A DNA stretch of 64,000 nt from Nephrocerus scutellatus (Eukaryota; Arthropoda; Insecta; Diptera; Pipunculidae). Made by a program: the position numbers and the translations under genes. The number at the start of each line of letters is the position of its first letter. The first letter of the stretch is position 1. The DNA lies in contig OX352762.1 in assembly GCA_947095585.1 (NCBI GenBank), positions 7,605,969-7,669,968 on the forward strand. Direction: 5' to 3'. This document shows, piece after piece, positions 54,841 through 64,000 of the stretch. The notes under the pieces are model-generated. The model searched no databases. It was not told where the DNA came from and saw only the letters and a program-made list of their open reading frames with translations.

Positions 54841-55980
54841 CTCTATAATCTGCCACTGTGACCTCTCTCTTTGCTGATGCTAATGAAAGCGGCTTATCAG
54901 AGTGACAAAGGCGGCAGTCAATTCGCATTGTCGCTACCACACCAAATGACCACGACCACCCAATACCAAGAAAGTTTCTATTTATAGAGAACCATATAAG
55001 GAATACACTCAATAGTCTATCATTGATCGGAGAGACGAAGTAGCCGGCATCGATTCTTCTCGTTTCGTTATTATTTTTAATACTGCGTGCACTGCAGGAG
55101 GGGCGAGACAATTGCACTTGTAAATCACTCCGATTATGATCAGTGGTCGGTCACACGTACCTCGTACATCAGTCGTGCCTACCAACTGGCATATGGCACT
55201 TGTTGTTGTTATATATGCAATTATTTGTTTGGACAGCTCATTTGCCTATACTGCGATGGAGGTGTGTTGTGTCACAGTTTCCGCGCGACACCATCATCTT
55301 AAACATACAGTGGTGGCCAAATAAGGTGGTCACATATATAGTGACTTTGTGCGGGGGCAGATGATTGACTGTTAACTGACCTCTTGTCATGGAGTATATT
55401 GAGTTGCGGAATAAAAACTACACCGGTGCTGCTGGTGCCGGTGCCGGTGTCCGTCTCGATTTCATCGATTAGCGAAGGCGTTCGTCGACCGTCGAACAAT
55501 ATACATATCACGACTTAAACATGGCTCTAAGTAATTGACCAAATTTGGTCCTGATTTCCCAACGATTTATAGATGATATACTCGTGTGTATAGGAAGGCA
55601 AAAGTGCACAAACACTTTGGCTGCCGCAGATAGAAAGTTGAATGAACGCGATTCCACATTTGTAGGCGCAGGCATTATGGTAAGGTGTGCGTCCGTCGTC
55701 TGGATCGAGCTTGAAATAAAAGTTGAGATTTTCATTTTTGTTATTGGGTTAATTACAGTTGGACATATGGACATATTTGGCGGATCGAATATATTTTAAT
55801 TAACGGGATTAGATGCGATAAGTCACTTCATTTGCGTTGGTAGGTAGGTACGTAGGTAGGTATAAATACAAACTTAAAATTTCGGGTTTTTAACAAAAAA
55901 TTTAAGACTTTTGGTGTTTGGCAGAGTAATAAAGTTAACTGCAAAATAACGCCAAAAAGAGCAGTTCCTAATTATAACAT
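54841..55980. other. Unique-looking non-coding region
   Basis: Includes CGGTGCTGCTGGTGCCGGTG then CCGGTGTCCG near 55425, and GTAGGTAGGTACGTAGGTAG at 55839-55860. Several short overlapping frames lack domains. Probably regulatory or intronic. Confidence 0.3.
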
Positions 55981-55984
55981 TTTA

Positions 55985-57100
55985 AATGGTATGCCACAGG
56001 GATCTGAGCTCGGTCCGATATTGTACATGCATGTGTATATTGATGAAGAGCAATAACTATTTTTTAAAGATACCTTCTTTATGAGGTTATCATCCAACTC
56101 GTTCCAATAGATATATTTGGCAAATACGACATCGCGACTGTTAGCTGTTTATCAGTGGACAAGTCTCCAAAAGAGATACTCCACTACAATTTAATAGTTA
56201 AAGGAAGAGCTAACGAATCTCGACTACATGACCATAGTGTTATGCTTTGATAAGGCTTTCCGGACAACAATGCCATGCAGAAAAGACTGGAACAGGAAAT
56301 GCGGTACTAATACGGAAACAGCACAGTTTCACGGATGACTCTCAGCTAGACGGCAGAGTGGGAGTAGGATTCTTCTGCTTACAGGTTAAAGTAAGCATCT
56401 CCGCCCGACTGCCTGCTCAATGCAGCGTATACCAGGCTAAGGTGATACCGACTGAGGAGGTTATAAACTGATTGAAACATAATGCATTATCTTTTAAGAT
56501 AATTATCATTTACAGTCGTGCGGCTAAGCGGTCTCACTGACATCAAAGGTGGCATTGAGCTGTGACTTCTCTCTTAACAAGATGGATGAGCAGTTCGACA
56601 TAAGGATCATTTTGGTGACTCGAATGTGGACTGAAAAGCGGACGAATTACCTAGACCAAATGCTACCGGGAAAGGCAGTGGTGGGGGGGGGGGCTATTGC
56701 AACTTTAAAACTTGTGCCTCGGAAAGAGGCAGAAGTCGTAACAAATGTAAAGGTGGGAAAACACCGAAAGTTGTAAAATATCAAGGCAAGCCTGGCCGGA
56801 GCTGGACTTCAAGAGATCAACTACGCTAACCTCCCTACAAAGAAGTGACCTAAAACCTTCTACAGAAGCTGCACAGATGAGTAGGAAGAGGAGACAATAT
56901 AAGATCTTCTTTGCTCGCTCCTGTGTGGCATTAGTCTACAGGAGACAGTCGAAGGCTTGCGCTTCCAGCTTCACTAAACTACTTAGAAAACAAAGTGTAG
57001 TATTTGCTGTATACTGACTACTGTAGCGTGCATCTAGCAGCAGACGGTTTAGTAGAGTAGTGTCGCTGGCTTGCGCTTGCAGCTTCACCCAACCTGATCA
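55985..57100 (+). mobile_element. Degenerate RNase H-bearing LINE remnants
   Basis: At 55985-56030 the frame LNGMPQGSELGPILYMHVYI is an RT motif 4-5 fragment. At 56310-56471, SFTDDSQLDGRVGVGFF and ARLPAQCSVYQAKVI are the first half of an RNase H domain, with the usual DGS reading DDS. Around 56830-56930, NLPTKK, FYRSCTDE and EEETI, then DLLCS, recall the Cys-rich tail at 14380 and 28550. All are separated by stops. This is either one eroded I-type LINE or several. Confidence 0.6.
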
Positions 57101-57109
57101 AAGGGTTTT

Positions 57110-57370
57110 CCCAAAAATATGATCAAGAGATCAGAAATTTATTGCTGAACTTTATTGGAAACTAAGTTCCGAAATGTGGGAGTCACTGCTCGGCGTCCCA
57201 CATAAATCGTCACGACTTGTTCGGTTGATCGTATGACCAATGTTTTAAGTCAAGTGAAGATACCCCGATCACTAACACCATCATTCAACATCGCTATAAC
57301 GTCCTCCAAAAAGGCAATGAGCGTGTCGGCGTCGCCTTCAAGCTTGCGATCCGAGACTCGGATGTAACAT
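57110..57370 (+). mobile_element. Highly eroded fragment of the YADDIDIVG-family LINE
   Basis: Codons for VPHKSSRLVRLI, a CCAATGTTTTAAGTCAAGTG segment, and AACACCATCATTCAACATCG, GTGTCGGCGTCG and GCGATCCGAGACTCGGATGT align in order with 33355-33540 and 42650-42835 (GIPNKLTRL..LT, VISQVKI, NIYNGLRQGDGL, VIRDSGV). Older than the two near-intact copies. Confidence 0.5.
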
Positions 57371-57539
57371 TTGCTTACGAAAGATTGCGTATCATAGTGG
57401 TATCCACCCTCCAAGTACTGCAATCATATTCTACGTTGGAGCGGAACAGCCGCAACTTGGTTCTTAAGCTGTCAAAATTGCTTTTGCACATTCCGTTCCG
57501 TGTCAACGCGTTAGCCGAGACCGCAAACTTCCTAAGTAT

Positions 57540-58040
57540 CGAAAGTTGTCAACTTTTTCGACTGCGTGTCCATCAATTTTGAGTTGAGAGCGGGTGTTAG
57601 ATCGTAAGCGTAGGTACTCGAGGTGTTTAAGGTAAGTTGCCAAAATCCATCGAATTCCATTGTTACCTTACGTCGGAGCACGGATGACCACCAAAAATAA
57701 CATCGGTGATAGTATGCACCCATGACGAACTCTACTTTGGACTTTAAAGTTATCTGACACCTTATCATTTTGTAGAATGTGGTGACACTTATTTCCCTCG
57801 TATGTAGCTATAAGTTTTTCTTGGATACCTCTTCTGGGCAAAGCCAACCAGATAGAATCTTGATTCAACTTGTCGAAAGCCTTTTCGAAGGCGATAAACA
57901 GCAGATGTAGCGTTACAGGTCGACGCATTGTTCTAGCCGTAGCTAAGGTAATAGCTAGAATTACATTAAAGAATACCTACTTACATTCAAGTCTCGACGT
58001 CGAGTAAGGTGTTTATGTGATCGACGCAAGAGGATCCAGA
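57540..58040 (-). mobile_element. RTE-clade LINE reverse transcriptase fragment
   Basis: The minus strand reads RRPVTLHLLFIAFEKAFDKL, NQDSIWLALPRRGIQEKLIA, a damaged middle, QSRVRHGCILSPMLFLVVI (expected VRQGC), then LTLNTSSTYAYDLTP. The YADD position reads AYDL in a shifted context. Comparable to 53070-53430 and 10560-11120. Inactive. Confidence 0.65.
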
Positions 58041-58300
58041 CGGAAAACCTGCCTAGTCTACGTCGAGAGTTGAATCTAAATGTTCCTTAATATGACATTC
58101 TCTTGCGTTTCGCGCTATTATCTTGACTACGGCCTGCAGAACTCATTCCACAATCCATCAAATATTTATTTTGACGATTATCCCTCTTTTACTTTAAATG
58201 AGCAGGTGTATCAGTTCAGCCAATGTGTTTGTCGCCGCTTAGAATATTTCGGCAAGGTGGTTCTCAATACCCGCATTACTTTCTTTTTCTTGATGGACTT
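58041..58300. other. Unassigned intergenic
   Basis: No domain recognised. Confidence 0.25.
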
Positions 58301-58900
58301 GATTATGCTGCAGTTATTTCAGTTTTGCGAATTAGGGAATTCACTGTTTTGAAAGACTCATTAGCGTTCGAGATCCAGATAACCATCGTCTATATATGGT
58401 TAAGGAGTTAAGCGAAATGTTCCCTTCTATCTAGTGAGCTGCTGAGACGCTCTACAAGACGTACCACCTCCCTGAGGCACTATCGTTCATCAGGGAGATG
58501 GTACCTCTGCTAAAGTAGAGACACCCTAAGATACAATAGATCTTTCAAGTCGCAGTGTAGGGTAGAAATAAAAAAAAATAAATGATCTGGTGAGCTGATC
58601 CTCATCCGATATTAAAAGGTTACCATCTAAACTCTTCACCGCGAATGTTGTTTGGAGTTCCAACCAACAGTGAGCTCATTGGTGATGTTATTTCAGCTAT
58701 ACAGTTATTTCAGTTTTACTGTGAGGATCAGTGCAAATTCGGGAATTTACTGCTTCGGAAGACTCATTAACGATCGTGATCATATCACCATCGTCTATAT
58801 GTTATGACTTTAGCGAAATGTTCCCTATTGTCTAGAGAGCTAATCCTCATACCATATAAACTCTTCACTAAATGTTGTTTGGAGTTCCGACCAACTCCTC
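58301..58900. repeat. Direct duplication with a 15-bp stem hairpin
   Basis: CAGTTATTTCAGTTTTGCGA (58308) to TTAAGCGAAATGTTCCCTTC recurs as CAGTTATTTCAGTTTTACTG (58699) to TTAGCGAAATGTTCCCTATT. The following GAGCTGATCCTCAT, CTAAACTCTTCAC and GTTGTTTGGAGTTCC also recur (58594-58660 and 58838-58885). In the first unit GTACCACCTCCCTGA (58461-58475) pairs with TCAGGGAGATGGTAC (58490-58504), 14 of 15 positions. Confidence 0.6.
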
Positions 58901-60390
58901 CTTGGTGATGTTGTTGTTGTTGTTGTAGCAACTCCAGGCGTGTTGTGTTGACGATATTTGGCCCATTGTCTTGATAGGTATTGGGGTCCTTTCGGTGCGT
59001 ATAACCAATCGTCGTGGAAAGGTGGTAATGTTGTAGACAGTCTTACTGTCACCCCTGCTTGTTGCTTCTTCAGAAGTCGATGTATTGTCGTTTGTCTCGT
59101 CGTAATTGGGCCTCTAGCTCGGTACTCTCTACTGTTGAGGCCACTGCAATCCTTGATCACTTTACACTCATCGATCCTCCGTCTATAGGTGTCTGCCGAA
59201 CCCCATTAGCGGTGGTAGTTCTGGATTTTGTCCACGTAGGTGCATGCCCCAGTTACAAAAACATCGAATTAAACCTTTCTAGAGCACTCAGCACGAGTTA
59301 AACATTTCGGCCTTTTAGGTAATGTTTGCCATTTTCTAGGAAATTCAGTTCAATTATAAAAATGGACTGATATTCAACATCATCGAGCACTTGCTGCATA
59401 CAGAAAATTTTATTAGGTGGCTATATACCTAATATAATACTCCAAAAGTCATAACAGTCCAAAGTAAATGCGTCATCAAATGAATCGTAAAAAAAGCGCA
59501 CTGAGCATAGTTTCTATTTCTCATCCTTCAATGGGAACGACAACAATTTATTGCAATAATTTGCAACACCCACTATCGAGTGAGAAGCGTAAGGCAGCAG
59601 TTGATTGTTCACATTTCACAAGAAAGTCTAATAATTAACACAGCAACAATAACAGAAACAACAACAATATCTTGAAATATGAAAATAAAATAAAAATGCC
59701 CCTCCTTCTCAACAAGAAACAACAACAGATCTCCTTACGACCCAACAAGCTCAAAATATACGCGAATCTCTCAATTAATAAAAATGTCATTTTCTGTTTT
59801 ATTAACTGGGAATTGAGCGTTGGCGGCAACCAATCAAATGCGGGCTTTAGCTGTCGAGATCACCAAAGCAGTAGCAGCAGATTTCTCCTTTCTCTCACTA
59901 TCTCTCACTCTAACCATATAATAATAACAAGCAAAAGATCATCACACTCGAATCAAATCACGCCTACTTCAAGTAGGAGACCATGGATCGTTCATGTCAT
60001 TTGCTACGAAAGAGAACACTGATTTGAGCTGCGACTGTAAACTCTGATTGTGGGGCGAGTGGCAAGTGTTGAGTGTTGACCATTAAGCAAAAATCCATTT
60101 CCAACTCCGACTCAAACTAAGATTTGATTTAATAAAACTCACTCTTACTCTCTGATATGTCTGAGAGTCAGTAGTACTGGAGGAAAAAGCTTTTGAGTTC
60201 ACTTAAAGAGAGTCTCTATCTACCTCTCTTAAATTCTGTAAAATGTAATCCTACGGTAAGTTCGACAAAGACTTCAGCTTTGATATCCAATTACCAATCT
60301 CTTTGTTGTTATCGTTGGAGCACGCACTTGGTTTTGGATCTTGGCGTACCGATCGCGTTCGCGGTGTCTTGTGTGCGAGAAGCAGAACCG
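58901..60390. other. Non-coding region; one unexplained frame
   Basis: A minus-strand frame at 59160-58840 (SREYRARGPITTRQTTIHRL, LKKQQAGVTVRLSTTLPPFH) may be part of a transposon, but no family is recognised. From 59500 the DNA is unique-looking, with AACAACAACAAT words and CTCTC tracts. No gene is supported. Confidence 0.3.
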
Positions 60391-60760
60391 CTCAAGTTTC
60401 AGTCAGTCTCAATGTGGCGTAGCGCTGTTGTGTTCGTTGGGTACGTGTGTCGCGCTTGCGTCGCGTTTTGCGTCGTTCGTTGCATCAATAATCGTTTTGC
60501 GCGACATTATAGTTTCCGGTCGAATCAGTCAGTTAATTGTCGAATTGAAATTTCGAAAATGTGAAATGTAAATTCACGAGTGGACATTTGTGTTTTGTTG
60601 ACGATATCCTGGCGAGGAGGTGTTGTTTGGGTGAAAAATTGCACTTTTCGCAGCATGTGGTGATCGGTCGTCGTTCCACCGTGGGTGAGACATTCGCTAA
60701 GAAGTTGTTGTTGCTGCTTAGAAGGTCATCATCATCATCATCGCCAACTGGAACAATCGG
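60391..60760 (+). promoter_or_regulatory. Candidate promoter and non-coding first exon
   Basis: TTTCAGTCAGTCTCAATGTG (60398) contains the arthropod initiator TCAGT twice. A CpG-rich tract follows (GTGTCGCGCTTGCGTCGCGT), then another CAGTCAGTT near 60527, and the segment ends AATCG|GTGAGTA at 60759/60760, a consensus splice donor. There is no TATA box and no long open frame, as expected for an initiator-driven fly 5' exon. The gene it would serve lies beyond or is unrecognised. Purely pattern-based. Confidence 0.35.
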
Positions 60761-60899
60761 TGAGTAATTCTTGAACGTTGTGCTTATTATATAAATCTTA
60801 TATATACCTTGAACTTATTTCTAAAATTTTTCCACCAAAATTATTGCTGTGGGTTGAGGGGTTAGATTGGGGATCAATTTGTCTTTTGTATTCCTACAA

Positions 60900-61015
60900 A
60901 ATTTTGTATTCCATTTGTGTCTAAAAATATACAAGCACAATGCAAATGGTCGAGAGAAGCGCTAGGCGTTGGACAGGAACGGTCTGTCGCGCCGAATATT
61001 ATTATTATTATTATA
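60900..61015 (+). mobile_element. 3' part of the (ATT)n-tailed SINE
   Basis: CATTTGTGTCTAAAAATATA, AATGGTCGAGAGAAGCGCTA, GGCGTTGGACAG and GGTCTGTCGCGCCGAATATT followed by ATT repeats match, in the opposite orientation, the body and tail of the SINE at 62609-62897. The tRNA-like head is missing. Confidence 0.65.
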
Positions 61016-61254
61016 CCTACAAAAAAAAAAAGAAAAAAAAAAGAAGCGAAGTGCTTTAGGCCACACAATTGTGGCCTCTGAAAACCACAAAAAGTAATTT
61101 TAGACCGAATTTCGCAAGCGTTAATTTTACTGGGTACCCCCAAAGTCACTCTTCATTCTTCCCTTTTTTTCCAAAAGAAACTCACGATAAAATAAAAACA
61201 ACCCATAAAAATTAAAATCAAAGATACATTTGGTGCGAACCCCTTTTTGCACAC

Positions 61255-62085
61255 GCGAAAAGCGGTTCGCACCCTTATAATACTCGGCTATATGCTTGAC
61301 ACAGCGCGGGCGTTAAGGAAAAGAGGAGATGTCTATGAGCTTGTGTTTTGACTGCCTGTGGATAATAGCGTCGCCGATAAGTTTTATCGCGCGGTTTGTA
61401 TTCTATCTAGCTGATTTAAGGTAGTCTTAGGCGCTCCAGACCAGAGGGAGTGAAATATTTCTTGCACCGGGCTAGAAAACCTAAATATTTCGCAGCATTT
61501 TTGGCGACGGTAAAAATGTGGTCATTCTAAAGAAGCATGTCGTTAACGCACATACCGAGATTTTCAGTTTCCTCGATGCAAGTGACATATTTATGGATAA
61601 TGGCTTGAGAGCTTAACATACGTAGTTGTTTGAGTTCCACATAAGAAGTGGAGGGACGTTCCTCAAACTTATATTTGAAGCTAAGAGTGCTGTCGTCAGC
61701 GAAAGAGTGAATTGGATTAAAAGTCACAGATAAAAGATCATTAAGAAAATGAGAAAGAGTATCGGGGACAAAACAGAGCCTTGGGGAATGCCAGCATTTA
61801 AGTAATGTACTTAAGACTTGAAACCGTCCAATATACAAATTGAATTGAGCGGTCCAAAAGATAGCTTCTAATCCAGTGAAGCAGTTCATCATTGACTCCC
61901 TAATCACGCATTTTGGACAAAAAAGCTTGATGCCAAACTCTGGCAAATGCCGGTTCCACACTGTTCGGTGAGATATACCATGAAATCACCAGTAGAACGT
62001 TTCCCACGAAATCAATACTGCCAGTCGCTAGGGATTACGTTAGTTTCAAGATATTTCATGAGCTGAAAATAGATCAGCGTTTCCA
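61255..62085 (-). mobile_element. L2/CR1-like LINE, reverse transcriptase and 3' end (downstream part)
   Basis: Minus strand: KYLETNVIPSDWQY, GKRSTGDFMVYLTEQ, then a frameshifted middle, LSHFLNDLLSVTFNPIHSFA and DDSTLSFKYKFEERPSTSYV (FADD catalytic motif), CIEETENLGMCVNDMLL, then LARCKKYF and the conserved 3' end ending at AAGGGTGCGAACCGC (about 61258). The normal FLDxSKAFDxVWH stretch is damaged. The endonuclease and linker of the same element lie at 63105-64000, displaced by an insertion block. Confidence 0.75.
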
Positions 62086-62330
62086 TAACCATCAACAACT
62101 GCCGACAGCTTACTTGAAACTGAAGTTAAAGGAAGCATTCGGAGAGAGTTCGTGCAGCTCGGAGCAGCTCGGCTCGAAGTAGGTAGCTACCGAAAGTTGC
62201 GAAAGCATCAACAACTGCTGACAGCTTACTTGAAAACAGAAGTAACTGTATGGTGGAATACACCGTGTGCGTTCGTAAAGAACAGCTCGGTTCCGCTATA
62301 GTTATCGAAAGTGCGAAAGCATCAATACTT
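62086..62330. repeat. Two ~117-bp tandem units inside the LINE insertion block
   Basis: CATCAACAACTGCCGACAGC then TTACTTGAAACTGAAGT (62091) recurs at 62208 with few changes. Each is followed by a diverged segment with CAGCTCGG, ATCGAAAGTGCGAAAG-type words. The block interrupts the RT of the LINE between 62085 and 63105. Confidence 0.6.
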
Positions 62331-62608
62331 TCGAGTTTTACAGCAAAAGGTTTTTTGTTTGTAACGAACAGGAGTTTATTATTACTAAACACCTAGAAGA
62401 AATGCTGCTGCTATACCAGCGGACGGATCTTCCTAGAAGAAGCTCTACGATATTAGCAGACGGATCATCTTCTTTCTCGCTGAATTGTGATTTTCGCGCC
62501 CCATGTCATTGCTTTTCTCTTCCAAATTGCTGCGAATTTTATTATCTCCCCAAATATAGAATAAGAAATTCTTCGTTTGAGTGGTTTAATCGTATACGTA
62601 CTGGTTTC
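62331..62608. other. Unassigned part of the insertion block
   Basis: No recognisable domain or repeat. Lies between the 117-bp repeats and the SINE tail. Confidence 0.25.
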
Positions 62609-62897
62609 TTAATAATAATATTCGGCGCGACAGACCATTGCGGTCCAAGGCCTAACTTCTCGCGACCATTTGTGCTGCACATGTTAATTTTTGGACACAA
62701 ATGGAAGGGACCTACAATTTAAGGCCGGATCCGAACGGCGAATTGAGAAGCTTTCCGTGACAAGGTATTTACTCCCGGAACGTTTGTCACCCATTCGCGA
62801 GAGGTGGGACACCGTGAAAAATACTTTTGGGTGTTGCTGGGATTCGAACCTGAACCTCCTGCTCAGCAGCCGCGTGCACTTCCACTGAGCCCACTGC
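62609..62897 (-). mobile_element. tRNA-derived SINE with A and B boxes and (ATT)n tail
   Basis: Minus strand from 62897: GCAGTGGGCTCAGTGGAAGT (A-box-like GGGCTCAGTGG), then GCTGAGCAGGAGG and GGTTCGAATCC (perfect B box, 62850-62840). The body runs CAGCAACACCCAAAAG... to ...GGTCTGTCGCGCCGAATATT and ends in ATTATTA. Head, body and simple-repeat tail together give a complete ~290-bp SINE. It would be transcribed by RNA polymerase III and moved by a partner LINE, not identified. A head-less copy is at 60900-61015. Confidence 0.75.
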
Positions 62898-62959
62898 TTT
62901 CTTAGTGTTAACTATTTTATTAATATTATTTACTTGCTTAGCCATGGGGCGCGACAGAA

Positions 62960-63105
62960 GTGCTGTTGCGCCAAAAGAAAATTTCCTCAGTTTGGCATCG
63001 GACGATCGTGGGCTTTGATCCCCATATCATGCCATTGACGAGTGGCAGTATTACTGTTGCACTACTGTCGCACATGCATTGTACCCAGTACAATTTGTGA
63101 TTGTT
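62960..63105 (-). mobile_element. SINE-like insertion in the LINE linker
   Basis: Minus strand: LINE codons end at RVLEDVNNHK, and the sequence then becomes CTGTACTGGGTACAATGCAT, GTGCGACAGTAGTGCAACAG, TAATACTGCCACTCGTCAAT, GGCATGATATGGGGATCAAA and GCCCACGATCGTCC. This matches the family at 12910-13000. The abrupt loss of LINE homology marks the junction. Confidence 0.5.
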
Positions 63106-64000
63106 GACATCTTCTAAAACTCTAGCAACTGCACGAGTACGAAGGGATATCTGTCCCATAGAGTGTTCAATACACTGAGGTGCAGGAGGCAGCAATGCAC
63201 AATCTGGAAGCGTGGAGCTTACTGCGAAATGCGCAGCAAACAGACTGGCCTTGTCGATAGAGCTGACAAATGGAATGTTATTCTAAATGAGCGTTGGAAT
63301 CGACGACGGGGCTGTATTTTTGATTCTTTTCACGAATGACCAAAAAATCCTTTGGAACATTTCAGTATCGTCTAAGGTAGGCATTGCAATCATTTCTGAC
63401 TCGTCTAAATTTGGCTCGGTTTTCCACAGTGGGGTTTTCTTTATATAACCGAAAGCCTACTTCCCGGCTTCCCTAGCAACCTCTTTGCAGCCTAAATCAT
63501 ACCAAGTATTTTCTTTCGGTTTGATACACTTAGTCCTGGAAGGGATAAATTGTCTCATATACCCTCCTGGATTATGTTTGTGATCGTATCAGAAGTGGCA
63601 TCCACACCACTATTGGCAGTTAATGCTTCTAAAGAAATTGATGAGGCCATCCCAGTCGGCTTTCTCGTCCAACCATAGTTTTTTTTAGGGGTTTTTTCTT
63701 TAACTGCGTGGTTCGACTTCGAGAAATTTGCTGATACTACACAATGGTCTGAAGAGCCTAGATGAGATGATACACTGACGGTGTATTTGTTAGGATGAGA
63801 GGTAGGAAAGAAGGAAGAAGGGTATATGCGTTTTGACTTACAATGTCTGGAATCTGAGTGGGCTCATTCATAAGCTGATTGAGATGGTTACAATCAGCAA
63901 ATAACTTAACATCCCTTCCTTGCAGTGTTGTTAAGCCTGAATAGCCTGTGTATATTAAAATCACCAGCAATGACGATTTCAGAAAATAGATCAGATACAG
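63105..64000 (-). mobile_element. L2/CR1-like LINE, endonuclease and linker (upstream part)
   Basis: Minus strand: LIYTGYSGLTTLQGRDVKLF then ADCNHLNQLMNEPTQIPDIV and SQNAYTLLPSFL are the endonuclease domain after its GDFN motif (which would be near the window edge). The SSDHC-type motif region follows in another frame (LGSSDH-like codons near 63760). After that come NPTVENRAKFRRVRNDCNAY, LPPAPQCIEHSMGQIS and RTRAVARVLEDVNNHK, a linker typical of L2/CR1 elements. The element enters from beyond the right edge, and its RT continues at 62085 after an inserted ~1-kb block. Confidence 0.7.

Overview
This is eukaryotic, insect nuclear DNA. It has spliced genes with GT..AG introns, long AT-rich introns, many dead non-LTR retrotransposons, mariner-type DNA transposons, Helitron 3' ends, tRNA-derived SINEs and minisatellites. 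The only confidently recognised host gene is the 3' half of an A-type muscarinic acetylcholine receptor (mAChR-A, mAcR-60C of Drosophila) on the + strand. That gene, and the fly-like character of the non-coding DNA, point to a higher dipteran with a repeat-rich genome. The species cannot be fixed from the sequence.

Layout. At 1-6.6 kb lie three coding exons of the receptor (third intracellular loop, TM6, TM7, C-tail) and a probable 3' UTR. Its introns carry two MITE-like palindromes and a Helitron 3' end. At 6.6-25.4 kb there is intergenic DNA dominated by RTE-, I-, L2/CR1- and Jockey-like LINE fragments, a second Helitron 3' end with a 1.1-kb internal array, and a ~1.2-kb AT-rich tandem array. 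At 25.46-26.80 kb two minus-strand exons with matching splice phases encode the C-terminus of a low-complexity, regulator-like protein. It is convergent with the receptor gene and is possibly blistered/SRF, by position and weak resemblance only. From 26.8 to 64 kb no further coding exon was found. This part alternates between unique, microsatellite-rich, enhancer-like DNA (about 30-31.6, 35.8-37.8, 40-41, 45.5-47.9, 49.5-50.5, 54.9-55.8 and 59.5-60.8 kb) and blocks of dead transposons and satellites. It is probably the long upstream intron or upstream region of the minus-strand gene. A CpG-rich candidate first exon with a consensus splice donor (60.4-60.76 kb, +) may mark another promoter.

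There is no bacterial-style operon, CRISPR array or recognisable novel multi-gene system. The most unusual objects are structural: a 1.1-kb 9-bp minisatellite with several frames open on both strands, a ~64-bp satellite with nested 6-bp units, Helitron ends carrying expanding internal arrays, two sister LINE copies with different lesions in the same catalytic motif, a mariner with a D-to-E catalytic change, and several strong palindromes. All retroelement and transposase reading frames seen are broken.
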